A program made the position numbers and the translations under genes. 24,920 bases of DNA, taken from NCBI GenBank assembly GCA_023445705.1, contig JAEXKM010000207.1, forward strand, positions 1 to 24,920, given 5' to 3'. Numbering within the stretch: position 1 is the stretch's first letter; each line of letters starts with the position of its first letter. The DNA comes from Pseudomonadota bacterium (GTDB lineage: Bacteria; Pseudomonadota; Alphaproteobacteria; Caulobacterales; Caulobacteraceae). Below, one piece after another: positions 7,185 through 15,354 of this stretch. The notes beneath the pieces were generated by a model that saw only the letters and a program-made list of their open reading frames with translations, had not been told where the DNA came from and did no database searches.

Positions 7185-8501
7185 GTGGGTTTCTCGCTCA
7201 AGAATCTGATCGGTCGGACGACCTTGATCCTCGTGGCCGTGGCGCTGGTCCAGGTGATCGCCAGCGTCGCCTTCTACGAGGCGATCGATCGGCAGACTCT
7301 GCGTGAGGACCACGCCCGGCGGATCGCCGAGTTGCTGGTGGTCGGAAGCCGGGTCCACACGGCTGGCGAACTCGCCTCGCAGACCGACGGAATCATGACC
7401 ACCCGCTATCTCGAGGCGGGCGTCAGCCCGGCGCGGCCGAGTTGGCCCGCCGCCCAGGACGGCAACGCCCAGGCGATCGCCCGTCAGGTGGTCCAGTGGG
7501 AGCCATCCCTGGACGGCCGGTCCCTGCGGCTCTGGACGGAACCCAATCCTGTCGGAGGCAATGACCTCGTCGGGGCCATGCGGCTCGACGATGGCCAGTG
7601 GCTGACCTTCCGTTCTCGCGATTTTCCGAGGAGTTGGCCCATCGCGCTCCGCGCCACGGCCATGACCCTGGCCTTCGCGCTGGTCTGCATGGGGTTGGCG
7701 ATCTACGCCCTGAACGCTCTCGGAACGCCGCTGCGCCGCCTTACCGCTGCGGCTCACGAGTTCGGGGAAGGGCGCCGTGCGCCTGTGGCGATCCAGGGGC
7801 CGGCCGACCTGCGCGAGCTCGGCCGCGCCTTCAACAATATGCAGACCCGGATCACCGGCCTGATCGAGGATCAGGCGCGGGCGATGGAAGCGATCAGCCA
7901 TGATCTCGGCACGCCGCTCAGCCGGCTGAAGATCGCCGCCGACTTCATCGACTGCACCGACACCCGGACCATCGTCGTCGACAATGTCGACGAGCTGAAC
8001 GCCATGCTCGAATCTCTGCGCGGTTATCTTCGCGCCCAGCACCAGCCCAGCGTTTCCGAGAAGGTCGACCTTAGCCGGTTGCTCCGCGACCTGACGGCGC
8101 GCTGGAACGGCAAGGCGACCTATCGCGGACCCAACAACCTGGTGGTCGCCACCTATCGCGCGCCGCTGGAAAAGGCGGTGGTGCAGCTCATCGACAACGC
8201 CGTCCGCTACGGCGAACAGGCCGATATCGAACTGGTCGAGGACGCCGCCGGGGTCGCCATCCACATCCGCGACAAAGGGCCAGGCATCCCGCAGGACGCC
8301 CTCGAGCGAATCTACGAGCCCTTCTTCCGTGTCGACACCGCGCGCAGCCGCGACACGGGCGGCCTCGGCCTCGGCATTCCGACCGCTCAGCGCCTGCTGC
8401 GCCGCTTTGGCGGTGACCTTCTGATCGGCAATGGGCCGGACGGCGGTCTGCACGTCACCATCCGCGCCGCGATCGCCATCGAGCCGGCGATCGCCTGGTA
8501 G
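7185..8501 (+). CDS. Sensor histidine kinase, EnvZ-like, orphan
   Basis: A 438-residue inner-membrane two-component sensor. Domains in order: TM1 (about 11-31), a periplasmic sensor region of about 115 residues, TM2 (about 152-177), HAMP (about 178-230), HisKA with phospho-acceptor His239 in SHDLGTPLSRLK, and HATPase_c with N-box LIDNAV (Asn338), G1 box DKGPGIP (363-369), F-box EPFFR and G2 box GGLGLGI (392-398). All catalytic boxes are intact. The GTG start follows a good GGAGAGGG ribosome site. In the H-box the residue after HDL is Gly, where EnvZ-type kinases usually have Arg. No response regulator is adjacent, so its partner must be elsewhere, and the signal is unknown. Its 3' end stops two bases from the convergent DUF885 gene. 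Confidence 0.93.
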   Translation: MGFSLKNLIGRTTLILVAVALVQVIASVAFYEAIDRQTLREDHARRIAELLVVGSRVHTAGELASQTDGIMTTRYLEAGVSPARPSWPAAQDGNAQAIARQVVQWEPSLDGRSLRLWTEPNPVGGNDLVGAMRLDDGQWLTFRSRDFPRSWPIALRATAMTLAFALVCMGLAIYALNALGTPLRRLTAAAHEFGEGRRAPVAIQGPADLRELGRAFNNMQTRITGLIEDQARAMEAISHDLGTPLSRLKIAADFIDCTDTRTIVVDNVDELNAMLESLRGYLRAQHQPSVSEKVDLSRLLRDLTARWNGKATYRGPNNLVVATYRAPLEKAVVQLIDNAVRYGEQADIELVEDAAGVAIHIRDKGPGIPQDALERIYEPFFRVDTARSRDTGGLGLGIPTAQRLLRRFGGDLLIGNGPDGGLHVTIRAAIAIEPAIAW

Positions 8502-8503
8502 GA

Positions 8504-10306
8504 TCAGGCCGCCGGGGACCAGGCCCCCAGGTGGCTCTCCAGCACCGACAGCGGCATGGCGCTGGCCAGCAGCCCGGCGTCGTGGAAGCCGCGGATATCG
8601 AACCGCGCACCCAGGCGCTGGCGGGCCGCCTCGCGGCTGCGCGTCCACACCTGATGGCCCAGCATGTAGCTGCACGCCTGCCCAGGCTGCACGCAATAGC
8701 GCTCGACCTCCCGAGTGACGCTGCTCTCCTGGTCGCCCAGGGTGTCGACCATGTAGCGGATAGCCTGCTCGCGGCTCCAGCGCTTGTGGTGCAGGCCTGA
8801 ATCCACGACGAGACGCGCGGCCCGAAACAGCATCGAGGCGAGATAGCCGAGCCGGTCCAGCGGCCGGTCGCGATAGACGCCCATCTCGTCGGCGAGCTGC
8901 TCGGCATAGAGACCCCAACCCTCGGTGTAGCCCGAGAACAGCGGCATCCGGCGCATGAGCGGCAGGCCCTTGGCCTCCAGGCCCAGCGCGATCTGCAGGT
9001 GGTGGCCCGGCAGCACCTCGTGGTGCACCAGGGTCGGCAGGTCCATGCGGGGCGTCTCGGCCGTGTTGCGCAGGTTGATGTAGAAGATGCCCGGCCGCGA
9101 CCCGTCGACCGAGGGGAGCTGGTAGGTCCCGCCCGGCGCCCCGGCTTCGATGGAGATGGGCGTGCGCTGGATCTCGACCGGCGCCTTGGGCAGGGTCCCG
9201 AAATACTGCGGCAACCGTCCGCGCATCGCCTCGACCATGCCGTTCATGTCGCGCAGGATCTGCGCGCGGCCTTCATCGGTGTTGGGATACTGCTGGCTGG
9301 GCTGGGTGCGCAGCGCCGCGATGCGCTGGCCGACCCCGCCCTTGCTGAGCCCCTGGGCGCGCAGGATCGTCTCGGCCTCTGCCGAATACCGGGCGACCAG
9401 TTCCTGGCCCAGCCTGTGGATCTCCTCGCCGCTCATGTCGGTGGTGGTGAACGAGCGGACGCCAAAGGCGTAGTAGGCCTCGCCGTCCGGCAATCGCCAG
9501 CAGCCCGCATCGTGCGAGGCCGCGGGCAGCGCCTTCTGCTGCAGGTCGAGTTGGCGACGCATGGCCGGGTAGACCTGGTCGCCGACGATCTTGGCGGCCC
9601 GCTGTTCCCAGTCTCCGGGGATCGCCTTTTCGCCCGTGCGGCGGACGAGGCTGGCGACCAGCTCGGACTTGGCCGGCTCAGGCGCCAGCATGGTCTCGAA
9701 CTGCACCGATGTGGTGCGCAGGATGAAGTCGGGCGGGGTCGCTCCGCGGGCGAAGTGGGCGCGGACGCGTTCGCTCTCCTGGTCCATCGAAGGCCCGAAG
9801 GCCGCCAGGCGGTCGAGATAGGCCTCGGCGTCCTCGGCCGTGGCGATCTTGTGCTGGCTGTCCAGGAAGGAGGGGATGTTCCGATAGTTGCCGGTGAGCT
9901 GCGAGATCACGTACGGCACGGCCCCGCCGACGCCCGGATCGCCGAACGGGAATTCGTACGACTGCAGCGTGGCCTCGGTCAGGTACGCGGCCGAATGGTA
10001 GTTCACCGCATCGACCCCGGTCAGCTTCTCAGGCTGGAAGGTCGCGAGGTCCTTCTTCATCTGCTCGAAGATGCCGCGCATCTGCGCAAGGGAGGCGTCG
10101 GACCGGTCGTCCAGCTTGTGTTTGGCCGGGCCGAAGTCGAGGCCGGTCATGGTCATAAGCTGGGGCGATGACAGCAGCGCCTGCTGCATCGCCTTGTCGA
10201 GCAGACTAGTCAGGCGTGCGCCCTCGGTGTCGGGCGCGGCCTGAGCGGCCAGGGGAGAGAATGCCGTTGCGGCCCCCGCAAGGAGGAGACGACGTCGATC
10301 AAGCAC
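8504..10306 (-). CDS. DUF885 family exported zinc hydrolase
   Basis: The 600-residue protein starts with a Tat-like signal: LDRRRLLLAGAATA, a hydrophobic core and an AQA cleavage site near residue 23. The body matches DUF885, a peptidase-like family with an M3/M32-type fold. The metal motif is HHEVLPGHH (His428-His436), with Glu430 as the likely catalytic residue, and TEGW (461-464) supplies the further conserved Glu. The start is GTG at 10306, supported by a strong AAGGAGGT ribosome site six bases upstream. The protein is probably periplasmic and acts on peptides or related amide bonds; the substrate is unknown. It lies 69 bases downstream of sodC on the same strand, with a perfect hairpin in the gap, so co-transcription is uncertain. 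Confidence 0.88.
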   Translation of the reverse strand: MLDRRRLLLAGAATAFSPLAAQAAPDTEGARLTSLLDKAMQQALLSSPQLMTMTGLDFGPAKHKLDDRSDASLAQMRGIFEQMKKDLATFQPEKLTGVDAVNYHSAAYLTEATLQSYEFPFGDPGVGGAVPYVISQLTGNYRNIPSFLDSQHKIATAEDAEAYLDRLAAFGPSMDQESERVRAHFARGATPPDFILRTTSVQFETMLAPEPAKSELVASLVRRTGEKAIPGDWEQRAAKIVGDQVYPAMRRQLDLQQKALPAASHDAGCWRLPDGEAYYAFGVRSFTTTDMSGEEIHRLGQELVARYSAEAETILRAQGLSKGGVGQRIAALRTQPSQQYPNTDEGRAQILRDMNGMVEAMRGRLPQYFGTLPKAPVEIQRTPISIEAGAPGGTYQLPSVDGSRPGIFYINLRNTAETPRMDLPTLVHHEVLPGHHLQIALGLEAKGLPLMRRMPLFSGYTEGWGLYAEQLADEMGVYRDRPLDRLGYLASMLFRAARLVVDSGLHHKRWSREQAIRYMVDTLGDQESSVTREVERYCVQPGQACSYMLGHQVWTRSREAARQRLGARFDIRGFHDAGLLASAMPLSVLESHLGAWSPAA

Positions 10307-10321
10307 GCGAAACCTCCTTCA

Positions 10322-10348
10322 GCGGCGTCGCTCTGTCGGCGACGCCGC
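10322..10348 (-). terminator. Perfect 10-bp hairpin between sodC and the DUF885 gene
   Basis: Arms 10322-10331 and 10339-10348 are exact inverted repeats (GCGGCGTCGC/GCGACGCCGC) around a 7-base loop. No T-run follows on the minus strand; instead the ribosome site of the next gene begins within a few bases. It may end or attenuate sodC transcription, or act as a leader or 5' stability structure for the hydrolase mRNA. Confidence 0.5.
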
Positions 10349-10375
10349 GTGGGTCTGGATCAGGATAACGGGGTG

Positions 10376-10903
10376 TTAGCCGCCGGTGATCACGCCGCAG
10401 GCGATGCGGGCGCCAGCGCCGCCGATCGGCTGGGTCGTGTGGTCGTCGGCGTTGGCGTGGATGACGATGGCCGAGCCGTCCTTGTCGGCCAGCGCCTGAC
10501 GGCCGCCCGCGCCGGACAGCGAAACGAAGGTCGAGAAGATCTCGGCGTTGGCCGAGCCATCGGCGCCCACATAGAGGTTCGGCAGGTCGCCGGCCTCGTT
10601 GGCGTCGGGGTTCAGCAGGCCGTGCACCATCGTCGGACCGCCATGGACGTGTCCGCCGGCCGAGGTGAAGTCGGACTTCGAGCAGTCACCCTTTTCGTGG
10701 AAGTGCAGGCCATGCCAACCCGGCGTGGCGCCCTTCAGCGCGATCTTGATCAGCACGCCCTTGGGCGCCTCGGTCAGGTGCGCCGAGCCGATGACGGCGC
10801 CGCTGGCGTTCTTCAATTCGACGTGCTGGCTGGCGGGCGCATCCGCCGCGGTCGCCGAACCGGCGATGAGGGTGGCGGCGAGAGCGGCGAGGACATATCT
10901 CAT
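10376..10903 (-). CDS. sodC: Periplasmic Cu/Zn superoxide dismutase
   Basis: SodC converts superoxide to peroxide and oxygen in the periplasm. From ATG 10903 the protein has 175 residues with a clear signal peptide (MRYVLAALAATLIAGSATA); a GTG four codons upstream is less likely. Copper ligands are visible as GLHFHE (His67, His69), the bridging His85 in AGGH, and His149 in VIHANADDH. Zn ligands include His94 and Asp106 (GDLPN), and the disulfide cysteines are Cys74 and Cys169. Where the family often has a third Zn histidine two residues before GD, this protein has Glu103 (NEAGD). Some alphaproteobacterial SodCs also seem to vary there. It is divergent from gyrA by 110 bases. Confidence 0.93.
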   Translation of the reverse strand: MRYVLAALAATLIAGSATAADAPASQHVELKNASGAVIGSAHLTEAPKGVLIKIALKGATPGWHGLHFHEKGDCSKSDFTSAGGHVHGGPTMVHGLLNPDANEAGDLPNLYVGADGSANAEIFSTFVSLSGAGGRQALADKDGSAIVIHANADDHTTQPIGGAGARIACGVITGG

Positions 10904-10981
10904 GGGTTCAAGCACCTAGGGTTCGAATCTGCACGGAGATTGGCCTTGCGGCCTCCGGGATGGTAACAAACGAACCTAGCT

Positions 10982-11007
10982 TTGTGTCCGATTCTAACGG
11001 CTAAACC
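10982..11007 (+). promoter_or_regulatory. Candidate gyrA promoter with embedded GANTC site
   Basis: TTGTGTC (10982-10988), 11 bases, GCTAAACC (11000-11007). The second element matches seven of eight positions of the Caulobacter GCTANAWC consensus. A CcrM site, GATTC (10990-10994), lies between the boxes. Expected transcription start is about 11012-11014, at the TTG start codon. Confidence 0.5.
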
Positions 11008-11013
11008 TGCCCC

Positions 11014-13761
11014 TTGACCGAAGAAACCCATACCCAGCCGGATGATGGCCGGCGCGGGGGCATTGCCCCTATCGCCATCGAAGACGAGCTGAAGAAGTCG
11101 TATCTCGATTACGCCATGAGCGTGATCGTGAGCCGCGCCCTGCCTGACGCGCGCGATGGCCTAAAGCCCGTTCACCGCCGCATCCTGTTCTCGATGAACG
11201 AGCAGGGCCACACGCCCGACCGTTCCTACGTGAAGTCGGCCCGGGTCGTTGGGGACGTGATGGGTAAGTATCACCCGCACGGCGACGCCTCGATCTACTT
11301 CACCATGGTCCGCATGGCGCAGCCCTTCTCGATGGGGCTGCTGCTGATCGACGGCCAGGGCAACTTCGGCTCGGTCGACAACGATCCGCCGGCGGCCATG
11401 CGCTACACCGAAAGCCGCATGAGCAAGGCCGCGATGTCGATCGTGGCCGACCTCGACAAGGACACCGTCGACTTCAAGGAGAACTACGACGGCACCGAGC
11501 AGGAGCCGGTGGTCCTGCCGTCGCGGATCCCGAACCTGCTGGTCAACGGCGCTGGCGGTATCGCCGTCGGCATGGCCACGAACATTCCGCCGCACAATCT
11601 GGGCGAGGTGGTCGACGCCTGCCTGGCCTATGTCGACGATCCCGAGATCGGCCTCGACGCCCTGCTGGACATCGTGCCCGGGCCGGACTTCCCGACCGGC
11701 GGCGAGATCATCGGCCGCTCGGCCTCGCGCACCGCCCTCGCCACGGGCCGCGGCTCGGTGATCATGCGCGGGAAGGCGGACATCCAGGAGATCCGCAAGG
11801 ATCGCGAAGCGATCGTCATCACCGAGATCCCGTATCAGGTGAACAAGGCCGCCATGGTCGAGCGCATCGCCGAACTGGTGCGCGACAAGAAGATCGAGGG
11901 CGTCGCCGACCTCCGCGACGAAAGCGACCGCGACGGCATGCGCGTGGTCATCGAGATGAAGCGCGAGGCGTCGCCTGACGTCGTCCTGAACCAGCTCTAT
12001 CGCTACACGCCGCTGCAGTCGTCCTTCGCGGTCAACATGCTGGCCCTGGACCGCGGCCGTCCGCGCGAGATGAACCTGCGCGAGCTGGTGTCGGCATTCG
12101 TCGATTTCCGCGAGGAAGTCGTCGTCCGGCGGGTGAAGTTCGAACTGGGCAAGGCCCGCGACCGCGGCCACGTCTTGGTCGGCCTGGCCATCGCCGTCGC
12201 CAATATCGACGAGTTCATCCACATCATCCGGTCCTCGAAGGACCCGGCCGAGGCGCGCGAGCGCCTGGTCGCCAAGAACTGGCCGACCGGCGACATGATG
12301 CCCCTGGTCGAGCTGATCGCCGACCCGCGCACCGTGGTGGTCGAAGGCGACAAGATCCACCTCACCGAGGAACAGGCTCGCGCCATCCTGGCCCTGACCC
12401 TGTCGCGCCTGACCGGACTTGGCCGTGACGAGATCTTCGGCGAGGCCCGCGAGCTGGCCGACACGATCCAGGGCCACCTGACGATCCTGTCGTCGCGTGA
12501 GAACGTGATGGCCATCGTGCGCGAAGAGCTGGTCGAGGTGCGCAACGCCTTCGCCGTGCCGCGTCGCACGGCGATCGTCGACGGCGACGCCGAGGTTGAG
12601 GACGAAGACCTCATCGCCCGCGAGGACATGGTCATCACCGTGACCCACGGCGGCTATGTGAAGCGCACGCCGCTGGCCACCTACCGTACCCAGCACAGGG
12701 GGGGGAAGGGGCGCTCGGGCATGGCGACGAAGGACGAGGATGCGGTCACCCGCGTCTTCTCGGCCTCGACCCATACGCCCATGCTGTTCTTCTCGTCTGG
12801 CGGCAAGGTCTACCAGCTCAAGGTCTGGCGCCTCCCGGTCGGCAATCCGAACTCGCGCGGCAAGGCGTTCGTGAACCTGCTGCCGATCGAACCGGGCGAA
12901 AGCATCACCTCCATCCTCCCGCTGCCCGAGGACGAGGGCGCCTGGGAACAGTACGACGTCATGTTCGCGACCCGCTCGGGCAACGTGCGGCGGAACAAGC
13001 TGTCGGACTTCCAGGGCATCAAGCGCAACGGCAAGATCGCCATGAAGCTGGACGACGGTGACTCGATCATCGGCGTCGGCCTCTGCAACGCCACGCAGAA
13101 CGATATCCTGCTCACTACGGCGCTCGGTCGCTGCATCCGCTTCGCCACTGAGGAAGTCCGCGTGTTCGCCGGGCGCGATTCGACCGGCGTCCGCGGCATC
13201 CGCCTGGCCGACGGCGACAAGGTCATCTCCATGGCCATCCTGCGCTCGGTGGAGGCGTCTCCGGCCGAACGCAGCGCCTATGTGAAACACGCCAACGCCA
13301 TGCGCCGGGCGACCGGCGACGAGGTCGAGGAGGCGGGCGCGCCCGACGACGAGGAGTCGGAAGGCGAAGTCACCCTCAGCGTCGAGCGAATCGCCGAACT
13401 CGGGGCGGCCGAGGAGATCATCCTCACCGTCTCCACCGAGGGCTTCGGCAAGCGGAGCTCAGCCTACGAGTTCCGTCGCACCGGACGCGGCGGCCAGGGC
13501 CTGCTCGCCCAGGACCTGACCAAGAAGGGCGGCCGTCTGGCTGCGTCCTTCCCGGTCGAGGAATTCGACGAAATCCTCCTCGTCACCGACCAGGGCCAGC
13601 TCATCCGCACGCCGGTCAACCAGATCCGCATGGTCGGCCGCAATACCTCCGGGGTGACCATATTCCGGACCAGCAAGGACGAGCATGTCGTCTCGGTCGA
13701 GCGTCTCGCCGATCAGGGCGGGGACGAGGAACCCGAGGCCGAGGATGACGCGGCGGAATAG
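11014..13761 (+). CDS. gyrA: DNA gyrase subunit A
   Basis: GyrA is the DNA-cleaving subunit of the type II topoisomerase that introduces negative supercoils. The 915-residue protein has the breakage-reunion domain (about 1-530) with catalytic Tyr131 in AAMRYTE, and the beta-pinwheel C-terminal domain with GyrA box QHRGGKG (560-566). TTG at 11014 is the only possible start: an in-frame TAA lies at 11002-11004 and the next Met is inside the conserved AMSV motif. There is no ribosome site ahead of it. The quinolone region reads GDASIYFTMV, so E. coli Ser83 and Asp87 correspond to Ala92 and Phe96. An acidic insertion (about 770-790, many Glu/Asp) interrupts the C-terminal domain. A run of eight G (12698-12705) encodes part of the GyrA box. 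Confidence 0.98.
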   Translation: MTEETHTQPDDGRRGGIAPIAIEDELKKSYLDYAMSVIVSRALPDARDGLKPVHRRILFSMNEQGHTPDRSYVKSARVVGDVMGKYHPHGDASIYFTMVRMAQPFSMGLLLIDGQGNFGSVDNDPPAAMRYTESRMSKAAMSIVADLDKDTVDFKENYDGTEQEPVVLPSRIPNLLVNGAGGIAVGMATNIPPHNLGEVVDACLAYVDDPEIGLDALLDIVPGPDFPTGGEIIGRSASRTALATGRGSVIMRGKADIQEIRKDREAIVITEIPYQVNKAAMVERIAELVRDKKIEGVADLRDESDRDGMRVVIEMKREASPDVVLNQLYRYTPLQSSFAVNMLALDRGRPREMNLRELVSAFVDFREEVVVRRVKFELGKARDRGHVLVGLAIAVANIDEFIHIIRSSKDPAEARERLVAKNWPTGDMMPLVELIADPRTVVVEGDKIHLTEEQARAILALTLSRLTGLGRDEIFGEARELADTIQGHLTILSSRENVMAIVREELVEVRNAFAVPRRTAIVDGDAEVEDEDLIAREDMVITVTHGGYVKRTPLATYRTQHRGGKGRSGMATKDEDAVTRVFSASTHTPMLFFSSGGKVYQLKVWRLPVGNPNSRGKAFVNLLPIEPGESITSILPLPEDEGAWEQYDVMFATRSGNVRRNKLSDFQGIKRNGKIAMKLDDGDSIIGVGLCNATQNDILLTTALGRCIRFATEEVRVFAGRDSTGVRGIRLADGDKVISMAILRSVEASPAERSAYVKHANAMRRATGDEVEEAGAPDDEESEGEVTLSVERIAELGAAEEIILTVSTEGFGKRSSAYEFRRTGRGGQGLLAQDLTKKGGRLAASFPVEEFDEILLVTDQGQLIRTPVNQIRMVGRNTSGVTIFRTSKDEHVVSVERLADQGGDEEPEAEDDAAE

Positions 13762-13775
13762 CGCCGCCGCGTGAT

Positions 13776-13796
13776 CTTGCGCCCCACAACCGCAAG
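13776..13796 (+). terminator. Weak hairpin downstream of gyrA
   Basis: CTTGCG (13776-13781) and CGCAAG (13791-13796) can pair around a 9-base loop, 15 bases after the gyrA stop. Only TTCG follows, without a T-run, so termination is doubtful. Confidence 0.25.
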
Positions 13797-13888
13797 TTCG
13801 TCAAAGGATTGCGAGCTTTCATTTAGGGCTTGCTTTCACAGCGTGCGCCGGTGAAATCGCGCTGCACCGCAACGGGGGGAGACGTCGA

Positions 13889-14383
13889 ATGACGCGCGTT
13901 GGGCTCTATCCGGGGACCTTCGACCCAATCCACAACGGCCACACCGACATCATCGGTCGCGCCGTCAAGCTCGTGGACAAGCTGGTCATCGGCGTGGCCA
14001 TCAACGCTGGCAAGGGCCCCCTGTTCGACCTCGAGGAACGCGTCGCGATCCTTCGCGAAGAAACGGCGCATCTCGGCCATCGGGCGGAGATCATCGTCCA
14101 GCCCTTCGAAGGCCTGCTGATGCATTTCGCCCGTGAGATCGGGGCCGGGGTGATCGTGCGCGGCCTGCGCGCCGTGGCGGACTTCGAATACGAATTCCAG
14201 ATGACGGCGATGAACCAGCAGCTCGACCGTGAGGTCGAGACCGTGTTCCTCATGGCCGATCCGCGCCATCAGGCGATCTCGTCGAAGCTGGTGAAGGAGA
14301 TCGCCATGCTTGGCGGCGACATCAGCAAATTCGTGAGCCCCCGCATCGCGGACGCCCTGCTGGCGAAGGTGGGCCGGGGCTGA
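13889..14383 (+). CDS. coaD: Phosphopantetheine adenylyltransferase
   Basis: CoaD joins 4'-phosphopantetheine to AMP from ATP, the fourth step of coenzyme A synthesis. The 164-residue length is typical. The nucleotidyltransferase signature is complete: GTFDPIHNGH (residues 9-18, with Thr10 and His18 for ATP), the substrate-binding VRGLRAVADFEYE stretch, and ISSKLVKEIA near 130. The ATG at 13889 follows a GGGGGGAGA ribosome site. It lies 127 bases after gyrA on the same strand, so it may be co-transcribed or have its own promoter in the gap; I see no clear one. Confidence 0.97.
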   Translation: MTRVGLYPGTFDPIHNGHTDIIGRAVKLVDKLVIGVAINAGKGPLFDLEERVAILREETAHLGHRAEIIVQPFEGLLMHFAREIGAGVIVRGLRAVADFEYEFQMTAMNQQLDREVETVFLMADPRHQAISSKLVKEIAMLGGDISKFVSPRIADALLAKVGRG

Positions 14384-14405
14384 GGCCCGTCGGCGCGACG
14401 CCAGC

Positions 14406-14432
14406 TTGACCTTGATTTCGCCAAGCTAGGCG
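14406..14432 (+). promoter_or_regulatory. Housekeeping promoter for the cyclophilin gene cluster
   Basis: TTGACCT (14406-14412), 12 bases, GCTAGGCG (14425-14432). The -35 is close to the Caulobacter consensus TTGACGS and the -10 has the GCTA core. It lies 23 bases after the coaD stop and would drive the two cyclophilins and the two genes after them, with a leader of about 70 bases before ATG 14510. Confidence 0.6.
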
Positions 14433-14509
14433 TGTTCCAGAGCGGCATGGCGTCTTTCCGGCCCGTTCGGGTCGGCGATCCCAGCCCTGCGCCAACGACG
14501 AGTGACCTG

Positions 14510-15354
14510 ATGTTTCGCACCGCCTTCCTCGCCGCCGCCGTCATGGCGCTTGCGGCGCCCGCTGTCGCCCAGGCACCGGCCCCGGCGTCCGCGCCCGCCG
14601 CGTCCGACTGGCGCACGCCCAATCCCGACGACCTGATGGTGATCGACACCAACAAGGGCCGCATCATCGTCGAGCTGATGCCCGACATCGCGCCGGCCCA
14701 CATTCAGCGCATCAAGGAACTGACCCGCGCCGGCTTCTATGACGGCCGCAGCTTCTTCCGCGTGATCGATCAGTTCATGGCCCAGACCGGCGACCCTGAG
14801 GACCAGGGCACCGGGGGCAGCGACAAGCCGGACCTGACGCAGGAATTCCTGTTCCGCATGGGGGCCGACAGCGGCTTCGTGCAGGCGGCCGACGAGAACG
14901 TCAGCCAGACCGGCTTCATCAAGTCTCTGCCCGTCCGCAGCCAGAGCCCGATGCTCATGGCCATGACCGCCGACGGCAAGATCTCGGCCTGGCCGCTCTA
15001 TTGCCCCGGCGTCGCGGCGATGGCGCGCGGCTCGGGCGAAGATAGCGCCAACAGCCAGTTCTTCCTGATGCGTCAGTCCTATCCCTCGCTGGAAAAACGC
15101 TACACCGGCTGGGGCCGTGTTGTTTCCGGCCTCGATGTCGTGCGTTCGATCAAGGTGGGCGAGCCCGTCACGCCGCCGCAGGACAAGATGGACAAGGTGC
15201 GCATCCTGGCCGATATCCCGGCGGCAGAACGTCCCAAGGTTCGCGTGGTCGACACGGCCAGCCCCTGGTTCAAGGCCCAGATCAGCAACGCGAAAACGCA
15301 GGCGGGAGCCAATTTCTCCGTCTGCGACATCAACATTCCATCGGAGGTGAAGTG

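Noticed and set aside
6081..8918. 945-codon open frame on the minus strand antisense to the DUF481 and kinase genes
   Set aside because: It lies opposite two genes with clear domains, has low-complexity Arg/Gly/Asp/Leu composition and no recognisable motif. Long antisense frames are expected at this GC content.
9000..10171. 390-codon plus-strand frame opposite the DUF885 gene
   Set aside because: DUF885 has an intact metal motif, a Tat signal and a strong ribosome site; the opposite frame has no motif.
12698..12705. Run of eight G in gyrA considered as a phase-variation or frameshift site
   Set aside because: The frame is intact through the GyrA box, and switching off an essential gene is implausible. 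Sequencing error would be the only concern.
11161..13290. 709-codon open frame antisense to gyrA
   Set aside because: It mirrors gyrA codon bias, is rich in His/Asp/Arg/Val without any domain, and gyrA itself is unambiguous.
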